Made by a program: the position numbers and the translations under genes. A stretch of DNA of 64,000 nt from positions 3,737,501 through 3,801,500 of the forward strand of contig NZ_CP035490.1 in NCBI RefSeq assembly GCF_004135205.1. Reading direction: 5' to 3'. Source of the DNA: Hahella sp. KA22. GTDB taxonomy: Bacteria; Pseudomonadota; Gammaproteobacteria; Pseudomonadales; Oleiphilaceae. Below, one piece after another: positions 1 through 8,382 of this stretch (position 1 is its first letter; the number at the start of each line of letters is the position of its first letter). The notes beneath the pieces were generated by a model. The model did no database searches. It was not told the origin of the DNA and saw only the letters and a program-made list of their open reading frames with translations.

Positions 1-94
1 CGCGGCGACAAGCCGCGGGAGACAGGGCCTGACCTGTGCAGGCCCTGTCGTTGCAGACAAATAGAAGGAAGCTATTTGTCTGCCTGATTAATAA
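1..94 (-). repeat. Multi-hairpin dispersed repeat, copy A (cut by window edge)
   Basis: This is the reverse-strand copy of an element of about 150 bp that recurs at 4489-4638, 44803-44953 and 46613-46761. Two of its hairpins are visible: a stem of GACAGGGCCTG against CAGGCCCTGTC, and a stem around CAGACAAATAG / CTATTTGTCTG. The outer flank ends in TGCCTGATTAATAA, the same boundary as the other copies read in reverse. The other end lies outside the window. No coding potential is seen. Confidence 0.9.
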
Positions 95-143
95 CACAGC
101 GAAGTGGATAGTGCGGGTAATTAGTATTTAAGAGCAAGCACTG

Positions 144-199
144 AAAAAAGCCGCTCCCGACAATAGAATAAGTAGCAAACCGTAATGCGTCGGGAGCGG
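144..199 (-). terminator. Rho-independent terminator for the lipoprotein genes
   Basis: Perfect 10-bp arms CCGCTCCCGA (151-160) and TCGGGAGCGG (190-199) are followed, read on the minus strand, by a run of U (A run 144-149 on the plus strand). It lies just downstream of the frameshifted lipoprotein gene and so would end transcription of the minus-strand pair. The 29-nt loop is long for this type of signal. Confidence 0.7.
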
Positions 200-274
200 T
201 CGATCGAAATCGTTGAAGCTGTTTATTGCGTGGAGACAATGTCTCCTTTGCGGCGTTGAACTTTAAATTCCCCT

Positions 275-729
275 CTAATGTCGCCTTGCGCGTATCTGAC
301 CCAGCCGGTGTCGTGTCTCAGACCACATTTCCAGGTTGCGAACGCCGCTGACGAACTCAACGAGCCCATCTACTCCGGTGTTCAGCACACAGCCATGAAA
401 GCGTTGGCTGTATAGCTTTTCACTCTGCGGCCATCGTTGCGTTCGCCCTTGTAGGCGATATCGTAATAGCCGCCGTTGGGACAATTGGTGGTGACCTCTG
501 TCTGTATCGCGTCGGGCAGATCCGCGAACCCGTTCTGCATGGCGGAGAAGCTATACAGACGGCTCTCGGCGATGGTCACGTAGGATACGTGATACGCCTT
601 GCGCGCCAGGGATGCCAGTTCGTTGCGCTGACTGTCTTCAGAAGAGGAGGCGGAGCCCCCTCCGCCGCCGCAGCCTGAGAGCATAGCCATGCCTGCAACG
701 AGACTTATTACGCCTGGAAGTAGTCTCAT
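275..729 (-). pseudogene. Frameshifted, truncated lipoprotein paralogue
   Basis: The reading frame opens at 729 with a lipoprotein signal (MRLLPGVISLVAGMAMLSGC, then a Gly-rich linker) and ends at a stop at 382 after 115 residues. It matches the adjacent 298-aa lipoprotein closely: ARKAYHVSYVTIAESRLYSF here against ARQAYAITYVPLADARLYSF there. The alignment continues in a second frame after about position 425: YSQRFHGC and EFVSGVRNLE match FTQKFSNC and TYVSGSRDFS of the neighbour. That frame stops at 275. A single-base indel near 405-425 therefore seems to have split the gene. Even with the frame restored it would lack the C-terminal half of its paralogue. The 115-aa product could still be exported. 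Confidence 0.75.
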
Positions 730-750
730 GACTCACCGCCTCAATTTTAT

Positions 751-1647
751 TTAGAAGTCATTGAAATGGTCATTGAGACGAGTGACGACAGATTGCCCGC
801 CCAGGTCTTTATTGGTGATGAAGACCACCCTTCCTCTATCCATCTCGAATAGTGTGTCGCGTTCAACGCCAGAGATCCCGGTTTCTCCCTCTTTAACGCC
901 TGAGAAGACCAGCACTTGCTTGATTGAGAGGCTTTCCAACATGATGCTGCCGTTGGTTTTGACTTTCATGATGTTTGGCAAAATAGCGTTTGGTTTGATA
1001 GTTAACTGAACAGGAGCAAAGCTTTTATGCATCTCGTTCAACGTGAAAAACGCTTCAGCGAGGACGGTGACGTTACCGCCAAGAGTGACATCCATCTTGA
1101 AGGGATAGCTACCTGCTTCATTGGTGCGAGACACTTTCGTCGTAATGGTGCCCGAGTACTCCAACGGCAAACCTTCGAGACTGACTTTCACATCGTCGTT
1201 GACGGACTCTGTCGTCAGTTCAAGGGCGTCGCCTTCCGGTAGCGTAAGCGAAAAGTCGCGGGAGCCGCTGACATAAGTGATGGTATCCATGACGCCGTAG
1301 TCCATAGAGCAGTTGCTAAACTTCTGTGTAAACGTGCTCGTTTTTTCCTTTAGCGATTTGAACTCGATCGTGTAATAACCGCCTTTGGGGCAGGTGACGG
1401 TTTTCGCGCCATCTAAAATGCCAGGCAGCTTGTTGTCCTTTAGCTCAACTGAGTAGAAGCTGTATAACCGCGCATCCGCCAGCGGCACATAGGTGATAGC
1501 GTACGCCTGCCGTGCAAGTGAGAATTCATACGCACTGATTGTGTTATTTGCTGTTGATCCATTACCCGATGAAGAGCCGCCGCCCCCACCGCCACATCCT
1601 GTGAGCAAAGCCAAAACCGATACCAAAGCAATGCTACGTGTTTTCAT
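751..1647 (-). CDS. Putative lipoprotein of unknown function
   Basis: A 298-residue protein with a type II signal peptide: residues 1-18 are basic then hydrophobic, with lipobox LLTGC, so the mature protein would start at Cys18. A Gly/Ser-rich linker (GGGGGGSSSGNGS) follows. The remainder is predicted by eye to be beta-rich, with two cysteines (CPKGGYY and FSNCSMDYG) that may form a disulfide in the periplasm. I do not recognise a family. The gene lies 21 bp upstream of a shorter, frameshifted paralogue on the same strand, so the two arose by tandem duplication. The intergenic region upstream (1648-2023) is shared with a divergent small secreted protein. Confidence 0.85.
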   Translation of the reverse strand: MKTRSIALVSVLALLTGCGGGGGGSSSGNGSTANNTISAYEFSLARQAYAITYVPLADARLYSFYSVELKDNKLPGILDGAKTVTCPKGGYYTIEFKSLKEKTSTFTQKFSNCSMDYGVMDTITYVSGSRDFSLTLPEGDALELTTESVNDDVKVSLEGLPLEYSGTITTKVSRTNEAGSYPFKMDVTLGGNVTVLAEAFFTLNEMHKSFAPVQLTIKPNAILPNIMKVKTNGSIMLESLSIKQVLVFSGVKEGETGISGVERDTLFEMDRGRVVFITNKDLGGQSVVTRLNDHFNDF

Positions 1648-2023
1648 TCGTTATTAATTTCCAGAGAACCAAAAATAGAGATGTATACCGCGCACTAACC
1701 GCGCAGCCCTTGTTAGCAGGGAGTTGAACTTTAATTACCTTCCTGTAACACATCCCATACGTAAAATTACTAAAACGTTTAAGTTCGTATGCGCTATGCT
1801 TATTGAAAGAAACGAGAGGTGGAAAGGCTTCCGTGATATGAAAGCGTTTCCTTTTTTATAAATTTACACTGTTAATTTTTCTATCGAAAATGTGACCTGT
1901 GTCGCAAAAAGTGATGGACGGGATTTAACCAAAGGATTAATAATCTAATCATATGGAGTAATGCCGTTCTAAGATCTTGGAACAACCAGGAAGCGCTTTT
2001 GCGGTTTACAAGGAAAGGACACC
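1648..2023. other. Divergent intergenic region
   Basis: This is 376 bp of AT-rich DNA between the divergent lipoprotein gene (751-1647) and the small secreted protein gene (2024). It must hold both promoters. The only site singled out is the CRP/Vfr-like palindrome listed separately. No open frame of interest or hairpin terminator was seen. Confidence 0.6.
1888..1909. promoter_or_regulatory. Possible CRP/Vfr-type binding site
   Basis: The sequence AAATGTGA, six bases, then TCGCAAAA matches the CRP consensus TGTGA-N6-TCACA at nine of ten core positions, with AT-rich flanks. It is centred about 125 bp upstream of the start at 2024 and about 250 bp upstream of the divergent lipoprotein gene. 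Function is inferred from the match only. Confidence 0.4.
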
Positions 2024-2392
2024 ATGAAAACAATATCGCTATGGCTCTTATTGTTACTGGCGTGGGACGCGGAAGCGGCTTATGTCACCTCTACGGACTC
2101 TGCGGAGTACGATCTAAAACGCCCCCTCGAAAGCATGAATATCAAGTATGGCTATGAAGAGCCGCAGCTTGAACGCTTGCCTGCAGGCAAGTGCGGAATC
2201 GGCGGTGGGCTCTACGTGAACACGGACTTCTGCAAAACCTCGGACCTTTCGTCGACAGGCGCTGCGATCACGGCGACAGAGTCGGTGTCAGGCGCCTCGG
2301 CGTCCGCCAATCCGACTGTGGCGGCGGTGTTCGGACTCAGTCTGATCGGCTTGGGATTACTCGGTTTGGGAGCGCTGCAAATACGGTCATAA
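2024..2392 (+). CDS. Small secreted protein with C-terminal hydrophobic tail
   Basis: A 122-residue protein with a clear signal peptide (MKTISLWLLLLLAWDAEA, cleavage probably after AEA at 18). The mature part contains two cysteines (GKCGIGG and DFCKTS) and a Ser/Ala/Thr-rich stretch. It ends in a hydrophobic helix of about 20 residues followed by QIRS. A stretch of small residues, then a hydrophobic helix, then a basic residue is the layout of bacterial C-terminal sorting tails such as PEP-CTERM, but the diagnostic PEP motif is absent. It could equally be a plain membrane anchor. A Shine-Dalgarno AAGGAAAGGA precedes the ATG. It lies 99 bp upstream of a REC-PAS regulator, possibly in one transcript. 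Confidence 0.8.
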   Translation: MKTISLWLLLLLAWDAEAAYVTSTDSAEYDLKRPLESMNIKYGYEEPQLERLPAGKCGIGGGLYVNTDFCKTSDLSSTGAAITATESVSGASASANPTVAAVFGLSLIGLGLLGLGALQIRS

Positions 2393-2491
2393 GAGATAAC
2401 AAACCGTTTCCCTAATTTACCAAATCCTCGCTTACTATCCGGGGACTGAGGCCTAGACTTGAATCACATTCAGGCGAAAGAGGGTGATTCT

Positions 2492-3223
2492 ATGAGCGGC
2501 GCAGTCCTTTTGGTTGATGATGAACCCGGGGTGACTCAATCCCTGACCCGTCTACTTCACCGACGAGGTTATCGCACTCATTCCGCACATGATGGCGTGG
2601 CTGCGCTGCGGCTTATGCAGCAGCATGATTTCGACGTGGTGATCACCGATTTCAACATGCCCTACATGAACGGGGTGGAGTTTCTGCAAAAAGTCGGTCA
2701 CAAGTACCCACGCATCGAGAGAGTGTTGATGAGCGGGTTAAGTGAATTCTCCATGCTGCGGGACGCTGTCAACAGCGCCCGCGTCAATACTTTTATAACC
2801 AAACCCTGGGACGACGAAGACGTGGTGCGCGTGGTGACTCAGTCGTTGCGTTCCGCGGCGGGACGGGAAGATGCGCAGGCGTTTCGCGATATTCTCGACA
2901 ACGCCAGGGAAGGGGTGGTGGTGATCGATCGCAGCGGCGTAGTGACCGATATCAATGAAAAGCTGTGCTTCTGGCTGGGGTACGAAGCCCATGAGCTGAT
3001 TGGCGTGGCGTCCTCCACCATGCGATCCGACCATCAGCCACGCGAAGCCTATCAGGCCCTGTACGCCGATGTGGTGGACCGGGGATGTTGGGAGGGCGTA
3101 CTGCATTTGCGCCGCAAGGACGGCGGTTCACTGAAGACTGAGACGCTGATCAAGCCATTCCGGGACGGCGACGGCTGCATCGAGCGCATTGTCTTCTACG
3201 TCTTCCCGTCGGAATTTCAGTAA
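2492..3223 (+). CDS. Response regulator with REC and PAS domains
   Basis: A 243-residue protein. Residues 1-120 form a receiver domain: LLVDDEPGV is the acidic pocket, ITDFNMP carries the phospho-accepting Asp, and ITKPW carries the conserved Lys. After a short linker, residues 130-240 form a PAS domain (ILDNAREGVVVIDRSGVVTD, then FWLGYEAHELIG). No HTH, GGDEF, EAL or kinase domain follows, so output probably goes through protein-protein contact. The start chosen is the ATG at 2492, with GAGGGTGA six bases upstream. An in-frame TTG at 2459 lacks a ribosome site. No cognate kinase is adjacent. A strong terminator follows at 3245. Confidence 0.88.
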   Translation: MSGAVLLVDDEPGVTQSLTRLLHRRGYRTHSAHDGVAALRLMQQHDFDVVITDFNMPYMNGVEFLQKVGHKYPRIERVLMSGLSEFSMLRDAVNSARVNTFITKPWDDEDVVRVVTQSLRSAAGREDAQAFRDILDNAREGVVVIDRSGVVTDINEKLCFWLGYEAHELIGVASSTMRSDHQPREAYQALYADVVDRGCWEGVLHLRRKDGGSLKTETLIKPFRDGDGCIERIVFYVFPSEFQ

Positions 3224-3244
3224 AAAGCACATAGGACAATAACC

Positions 3245-3271
3245 AAAACCGGGACAGTAAGTCCCGGTTTT
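3245..3271 (+). terminator. Rho-independent terminator
   Basis: A perfect 11-bp stem AAAACCGGGAC / GTCCCGGTTTT encloses the loop AGTAA. The T run is part of the right arm, so on either strand the hairpin ends in U residues. It follows the REC-PAS gene and precedes the TauE/SafE gene, making them separate transcripts. Confidence 0.85.
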
Positions 3272-3341
3272 ATCCATAGCAGCCAGCAGGAGCGTCATTT
3301 TAGTATCTAGGCTCAGTTGCAATTAACGCCTGGTAACTTCT

Positions 3342-4466
3342 ATGACGATACAAGCGCCACGTAAGAAATTCATTTGGGTTTGGCTGTTATGGCTGGTTGG
3401 TTTTTATAGCGTATGGGCGTTCCTGGTGTTCGGCCTCGATCAATGGGGAGCGGTGACGGAACACTGGCCTATCGCTCTGGCGATGGCGCTGGGCAGTTAC
3501 GCCGCCGGATCTACGCCCATGGGGGGCGGCACTGTTGGGTTTCCTGTATTGGTGCTGTTGTTTGATATGCCGGCGACGTTGGGGCGGGACTTCAGTTTCG
3601 CCGTACAGGCGATCGGGATGACCAGCGCCAGCATTTTTATACTGGCCCGTCGCCAGCCTCTCGCCTGGTCCATGCTGTTTGGCGCTATGTTTGGCGCAAT
3701 GATTGGCACGCCTTTGGGAATTTTCTTCATCGCTCCTTATGTCCCTGGTTTATTGATAAAAGTCGTATTTGCGGTGATCTGGGCCAGTTTCGGCATTCTG
3801 CATCTATATCGTATTCGTGAGATCGCCGGTCATAGCGGCATGACTGAGTTTGACGAGAACTGGGATTTCCGCGTCGGCGCCATGCTTGGCCTGTGCGCTG
3901 GCGCGTCTGTCGCCTCTGTCACTGGCGTCGGTATCGACATGGTGATTTACAGCGCGCTGGTGTTGCTATGCCGCGCCGACCTCAAGATCGCGATTCCCAC
4001 CTCCGTTGTCATCATGGCGTTCACTTCCGTGCTGGGCGTGGTGGTGAAAAATCTATCTACCGGCATGCAGCCCGGTGTATATGAAAACTGGCTGGCGGCG
4101 GCTCCGATTGTCGCGCTGGGAGCGCCTTTGGGCGCCTACATCGTAGATTTGATCGGGCGTAAACCAACACTGTTATTCGTCGCGGTGCTGTGTGTGGGAC
4201 AGTTTATCTGGACCTGCTCCGTAGAGCGTCACACGTTGGGCGTGGCTGGCGTTTTGATGGCGGTGGGCGCAGTGGGCGTCTGTTTGTATGGCTTTGAGCG
4301 TCTGCGCGCCTGGGGTGCTGTGCTGGTAGGAGAAGCCAAGGAGAAGCAGGCGGCGAAGACTCGTCTGGCGTATCTGGCGGAGATGTCTGGGCAGACTTTG
4401 TCTCAGAACCCTTATCCTTCTCAGGGGCGCACTGTGAAACAGGTGGAGGCGGCGGACGTAAGCTGA
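3342..4466 (+). CDS. TauE/SafE family membrane permease
   Basis: A 374-residue inner-membrane protein with about eight or nine hydrophobic helices and the two-half layout of the TauE/SafE (DUF81) family, whose members export sulfite, sulfonates or other organosulfur anions. Family-like segments are AGSTPMGGGTVGFPVLVLLF in the first half and ASVTGVGIDMVIYSALVLL in the second, each glycine-rich and beside a helix. The C-terminal 50 residues are charged and probably cytoplasmic, longer than in many members. The ATG at 3342 has only a weak ribosome site. The gene stands alone between a terminator and a hairpin repeat, so the substrate cannot be inferred from neighbours. Confidence 0.85.
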   Translation: MTIQAPRKKFIWVWLLWLVGFYSVWAFLVFGLDQWGAVTEHWPIALAMALGSYAAGSTPMGGGTVGFPVLVLLFDMPATLGRDFSFAVQAIGMTSASIFILARRQPLAWSMLFGAMFGAMIGTPLGIFFIAPYVPGLLIKVVFAVIWASFGILHLYRIREIAGHSGMTEFDENWDFRVGAMLGLCAGASVASVTGVGIDMVIYSALVLLCRADLKIAIPTSVVIMAFTSVLGVVVKNLSTGMQPGVYENWLAAAPIVALGAPLGAYIVDLIGRKPTLLFVAVLCVGQFIWTCSVERHTLGVAGVLMAVGAVGVCLYGFERLRAWGAVLVGEAKEKQAAKTRLAYLAEMSGQTLSQNPYPSQGRTVKQVEAADVS

Positions 4467-4488
4467 GGTCGCTCTCCGCAGGCTGACA

Positions 4489-4638
4489 TTATTAATCAGG
4501 CAGTCAAATAGCTTCCTTCTATTTGTCTGCAACGACAGGGCCTGCACAGGTCAGGCCCTGTCTCCCGCGGCTAGCCGCCGCGCAGGCGCGTCCATTCTCC
4601 TGGTGATTAACATGCCAATATCATTGCCATGTTAATAA
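4489..4638 (+). repeat. Multi-hairpin dispersed repeat, copy B
   Basis: A full-length copy of the element seen at the window edge, 44803 and 46613. In order it contains a CAAATAG / CTATTTG hairpin, a long GACAGGGCCTG / CAGGCCCTGTC hairpin, a CGCGGC / GCCGCG hairpin, a partly degenerate GCAGGCGC arm, and TTAACATG / CATGTTAA at the far end. The left end ATTAATCAGGC can also pair with CCTGGTGATTAA near the right end, giving a closing stem around the inner hairpins. It encodes no protein. Confidence 0.92.
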
Positions 4639-4657
4639 AATCATCTACCGGCGAGTA

Positions 4658-4685
4658 AGCGGCGGGAAAATCTCCTGCCGCTTTT
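4658..4685 (+). terminator. Possible rho-independent terminator
   Basis: The arms AGCGGCGGGA and TCCTGCCGCT pair over nine of ten positions around a short AAAATC loop and are followed by TTT. It lies after repeat copy B and may terminate transcripts from the TauE/SafE gene. Confidence 0.6.
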
Positions 4686-4875
4686 CCATGTCTCAATTAA
4701 TGAAATAGCCGGCTTGTTTAGGCCGCTCACTTTGACTTGGCGTTATTGCACTCCTACCTTTAGTTAATCAGAGCCGCTGATTATGCCTGTCACAGGTTGA
4801 TCTCCGGCTCCGCTCCAATTGCAAAAATCAGAATCGCCCGGGATTGGCGCATTACCCTGGTCAGGGGAACCAGCG

Positions 4876-5616
4876 ATGCGTTACAGGCTGTTGTTGTCGA
4901 TTTTTATGCTCGCCTTGATGATCTCTCCGTTAAAGGCCGAACCGCGCCTGATTGCTGGTGAAGCGCCATTATTTTGTTATATGAAAAGAGATAAAGTGCG
5001 CGGCGTGGCCTGTGATCTGCTGCGTGAAATGGCGCAGCGCGTGGGGCGCTCGGGGGAAATTGAATTGATGCCTTTCAAGCGGGCGCTGCATGAGACCAAT
5101 CATACTCAGGATGCGCTGATGGTTCCGGTGGCCCGCACAGACGAACGAGCGCCGGATTATCAATGGCTGACAGAAATACTGCAGGAGGAGTTTCTGTTGG
5201 CGGCTCTGCGTGAGAGTCCGGCGGATATTTCCAGTTTCGACGCGGCCAGGAAGCTGGACATCGGCGTATTGATCGGCGGCGCTTCTGCTCAAATCATCAA
5301 GGACCAGCGCCTGACCCATGTGCAGGAAGTCTACACGGAAGAGCTGAACGTGCGGAAACTGGCGGCGGGACGCATAGATGCCTGGCTGGGTTCCTGGAAC
5401 GTCATGCGGCAGGCGCAGCGTGATCTGGGATATCCTGACGATGCCTTACGCCGCGGCGCTGTAGGTATTCGGGTGCGCATTTATCTGGCGGGCTCGCCAG
5501 GACTGGGGCCGTTGGAAGTGACGAAATGGCTCACCGCCTTCAAATCCATGCAAGACGACGGCGTGTACGCCCGTATTCTGCAACGCTATCGTTACCAACA
5601 GCCCTTGGAGCAGTAA
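4876..5616 (+). CDS. Solitary periplasmic solute-binding protein (SBP_bac_3 type)
   Basis: A 246-residue protein with a signal peptide (MRYRLLLSIFMLALMISPLKA). The mature protein has the layout of family 3 solute-binding proteins: GEAPLFCYMKRDKVRGVACD near the N-terminus, the hinge segment DIGVLIGGASAQI, and an RKLAAGRIDAWLGSW segment typical of the second lobe. The start at 4876 is preceded by AGGGGAACC; the open frame runs upstream to 4819 but without a ribosome site and with no signal-like sequence. No permease or ATPase gene is nearby. It is one of six such solitary genes in the window, so a sensory or scavenging role is as likely as amino-acid transport. Confidence 0.82.
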   Translation: MRYRLLLSIFMLALMISPLKAEPRLIAGEAPLFCYMKRDKVRGVACDLLREMAQRVGRSGEIELMPFKRALHETNHTQDALMVPVARTDERAPDYQWLTEILQEEFLLAALRESPADISSFDAARKLDIGVLIGGASAQIIKDQRLTHVQEVYTEELNVRKLAAGRIDAWLGSWNVMRQAQRDLGYPDDALRRGAVGIRVRIYLAGSPGLGPLEVTKWLTAFKSMQDDGVYARILQRYRYQQPLEQ

Positions 5617-5629
5617 GTTTGCGTCAGTC

Positions 5630-6094
5630 TCACATGTGAGACTGCAGGTAATTCTGCTCGCCCACTTTGTCCATCAGATCCAGCTGAGTCTCCAGCCAGT
5701 CAATGTGTTCTTCCTCATCCTCAAGAATGTCCTGGAACAAATCCCGACTCACATAATCCGCATGCTTTTCGCAGTAGGCGATGGCGGCGCGCAGGTCTTT
5801 GGCGGCGTCCATTTCCAGGCTGAGGTCGCAGGACAGCATTTCGCGCACGTTTTCGCCGATACGTAATTTGCCGAGTTTTTGTAGATTGGGCAGGCCTTCC
5901 AGAAACAGGATGCGGTTAATCAAGTTGTCCGCATGCTTCATCTCATCAATGGATTCTTCGTATTCGTGCTCATTGAGCTCTTCCAGGCCCCAGTTCTTGT
6001 ACATGCGGGCGTGCAGGAAATATTGATTGATGGCGATTAGTTCGTTGCCTAAGACTGTGTTCAGATGAGTGATGACTTTCGGATCGCTTTTCAT
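5630..6094 (-). CDS. bfr: Bacterioferritin
   Basis: A 154-residue, full-length bacterioferritin, the 24-subunit iron-storage shell that oxidises Fe2+ and stores ferric mineral in the cytoplasm. All ferroxidase ligands are present at the family positions: Glu18, Glu51, His54, Glu94, Glu127 and His130. The haem ligand Met52 is present too (DEMKH). The start is the ATG at 6092-6094, with GGAGGGAGG about ten bases upstream. The open frame continues to 6232 but that extension has no family similarity. The gene converges on the solute-binding protein gene, leaving 13 bp between stop codons. No ferredoxin gene (bfd) is adjacent. Confidence 0.96.
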   Translation of the reverse strand: MKSDPKVITHLNTVLGNELIAINQYFLHARMYKNWGLEELNEHEYEESIDEMKHADNLINRILFLEGLPNLQKLGKLRIGENVREMLSCDLSLEMDAAKDLRAAIAYCEKHADYVSRDLFQDILEDEEEHIDWLETQLDLMDKVGEQNYLQSHM

Positions 6095-6302
6095 CGTCGT
6101 AACCTCCCTCCCATTGGTCCTCAGGGGATAAAAGCCGACACCCCTGGGGGGGTATGCCTCGTTGATCGCGGTTTGATCATTATAGGCTAGTTGTCGCCAT
6201 GCATAAAATGTAACCATCTGATATATAAACAAAAACAGTGGTAGATTTGATTCTTATTCGTGTTAAATTTCTCTTTTGTCGAAATCCGAGTTGGAGAGAG
6301 GA

Positions 6303-7388
6303 ATGAGTGGTTTCAGGGATATGAAGATATGGCTGTTTGTCTGTCTGGTCGCGACATTGGCGCATGCGTCGCAAGCCATTGCAGCGCCGACGGCGCTGGG
6401 CGAATTGACGCTGGAAGGGCAGATATTGGCGGCGGCGCTGTCCGACAAAAAGACGCGTCCATTCAGCGGTGTTGTGATAATCGCGCAAGGAAAACATGTC
6501 CTGTTCAGTTACGCCCATGGCGTGAGTACGCCGATCACCGTAAACAGCCGTTTCCTTATCGGTTCGTTGAGTAAGCAAATTACCGCCGTTCTGGCGCTGC
6601 AGCAGGCGCAAGCCGGGGCGCTTCGACTCAATGCGTCCCCCGCTGACTATGACTTGTCGCTATCTGAGCCCTGGTTGAAGCAGGTGCAGGTAGGGGAGTT
6701 GCTTAATCATACGTCCGGCGTCACTCGTCCTGGCGCTCCTCTGAAATTTCAGTCTGGCGATGGTTTCGCGTATTCCAATTATGGATATGAGATTACAGGC
6801 GAGCTGATTGCGCAGCTTTCTGGGCGCTCTTATCGTGAGTTAGCGGCGAAATTGTTTGAGCGTTGCGGCATGACGGAAAGCGTCGTTCCAGAGGCGAATA
6901 ATGCTACCTATCCAGCCAATTTGGCGCAGGGGTTTAGCGAGGACGAGCAAGGCGGTTTGGCGGCGGCGGATAGGAAGGTCTCCTCTCAGCATGCGCCGTC
7001 TTCGGGCGTCGTCTCCACGGCGATGGATCTGGTCCGTTGGAATCAGTGCCTGCATGACGGCGTCGCCCTGGAGCCGGAGTGGTATGGAAAGATGACGCAA
7101 GCGTCAGCCACACGCAGCCACCGCTGGGGAGATTTGGGATACGGGTATGGCGTGCAGGTGTCGCGACAAGGGCCGCGCGAATACAGTCATAGCGGTTACG
7201 TACCGGGCTATATCTCCACCTTGTCTTACTTTCCTGAACGCAAAATCAGTTTGGTGGTGTTGGAGAATGTGTCCTGGTCGGTGCGCGACATGGATAGAGT
7301 CTTTCATCACCATGATCAGGTGCGCAGCCTGTTAATGCAGGCGTTGCAAACGTCGCCAACTACTGTGGCCACCCAGGGGCGGCAGTAA
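6303..7388 (+). CDS. Exported serine hydrolase of the class C beta-lactamase fold
   Basis: A protein of about 361 residues with a signal peptide ending near ASQAIAAP. The penicillin-binding / class C beta-lactamase signature is visible: the SxxK nucleophile motif in IGSLSKQ, a YxN-type motif in FAYSNYGYE, and HSG in EYSHSGYVPGY in place of the KTG box. LLNHTSGV is also typical of the family. HSG instead of KTG points to an esterase or D-aminopeptidase-like enzyme rather than a true beta-lactamase. The start at 6303 directly follows GGAGAGAGGA; the in-frame ATG at 6321 is an alternative that keeps the signal peptide. The gene is monocistronic and divergent from bfr. Confidence 0.85.
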   Translation: MSGFRDMKIWLFVCLVATLAHASQAIAAPTALGELTLEGQILAAALSDKKTRPFSGVVIIAQGKHVLFSYAHGVSTPITVNSRFLIGSLSKQITAVLALQQAQAGALRLNASPADYDLSLSEPWLKQVQVGELLNHTSGVTRPGAPLKFQSGDGFAYSNYGYEITGELIAQLSGRSYRELAAKLFERCGMTESVVPEANNATYPANLAQGFSEDEQGGLAAADRKVSSQHAPSSGVVSTAMDLVRWNQCLHDGVALEPEWYGKMTQASATRSHRWGDLGYGYGVQVSRQGPREYSHSGYVPGYISTLSYFPERKISLVVLENVSWSVRDMDRVFHHHDQVRSLLMQALQTSPTTVATQGRQ

Positions 7389-7546
7389 CCCCTGCGTCTC
7401 TTTGGCTACAGACAGGAGAGTGAGCTACTTTTTGATTTAAGACGAAAGTTTGTCAATCTACAGACTTGTGTGGAGGTGCGCGGCGCGAAAGTGGGAATGT
7501 AGGGATAGGTAACTGAAGATATCAGTCAACAGGAGTGAGAAGGATC

Positions 7547-8344
7547 ATGCGTCAAGTTATGTTAATCGTAGTCGCGCTCATACTGTCGGGGTGTGAGTCC
7601 ATCGCCAAAAACTATCTGCCTGGAGAATTGATTCTGCCGGCGAAAAACTCCTCCGACCACCCCTATATCACAGAGGAAGGGATGATCGATTTGTCGCAGT
7701 TGAACCTGAAAAGCAACAGCAAAACCTATCGCAATCAGGTGATGTCCCAGGCGATCGCGTTATCCGATAGAAAGTGCACCCTGCACAAGGCCGGCATTAT
7801 CTCAAACGCCAACGCCTGGAACGTGGGTACCGGCTCGGCGGCCATGCTGTTCTCGGGAACCGCCTCCGTGCTCTCTCACGCCAAAACCGCCGGCAATCTG
7901 GCCGCCGCCGCCACCGCCACCTCCGGCATTCAATCTCTAGTGAACAAAGAGGTCTACGCAGACGCCTTGGGCACAACCATACTGCGCTCCATCGACGTCG
8001 CCCGCTCCAAACACAAAGCGGTGCTGGAAGCCGGCATGAAAAACACCACAGCGGACTATCCACTGTCCCTGGCCGTCCTGGACCTGCAAGCCTACCACGA
8101 CAGCTGCTCCCTCATGGCGGGCCTGGTGGAAGTCACCAAAGCCTTCGAAAACCGCAGCCCCTCGCGTAATGAGTTGAAGAGGGACATCAATTACCTCGGC
8201 GAAAGAATCGCCTCAATCAGGGAAGCCCAACGCAGCGGCGTCACCCTGACAAAAGACGAACAAGACAGCCTCGACGAATTCACCCGCGTGCTTAAGATGA
8301 AGGAACTACAGTATGTCGGGGAGGGTGGGGCGTCTAAGGATTAG
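7547..8344 (+). CDS. Putative lipoprotein of unknown function
   Basis: A 265-residue protein with a lipoprotein signal (MRQVMLIVVALILSGC; mature Cys16). The middle, about residues 75-135, is Ala/Gly/Thr-rich with a hydrophobic helical feel (GSAAMLFSGTASVLSHAKTA), followed by long amphipathic helices to the C-terminus. Two cysteines lie at DRKCTLH and HDSCSLM. I recognise no named family. AGGAG lies upstream of the ATG at 7547; an in-frame GTG at 7535 overlaps that site and is unlikely. It stands alone, followed by two AT-rich orphan genes of different character. Confidence 0.82.
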   Translation: MRQVMLIVVALILSGCESIAKNYLPGELILPAKNSSDHPYITEEGMIDLSQLNLKSNSKTYRNQVMSQAIALSDRKCTLHKAGIISNANAWNVGTGSAAMLFSGTASVLSHAKTAGNLAAAATATSGIQSLVNKEVYADALGTTILRSIDVARSKHKAVLEAGMKNTTADYPLSLAVLDLQAYHDSCSLMAGLVEVTKAFENRSPSRNELKRDINYLGERIASIREAQRSGVTLTKDEQDSLDEFTRVLKMKELQYVGEGGASKD

Positions 8345-8382
8345 TATGTCTATTATGGGAAAAATAGAGTGTATAAAAAGCG

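Noticed and set aside
6095-6232. N-terminal extension of bacterioferritin
   Set aside because: Family length and the strong GGAGGGAGG site place the start at 6094.
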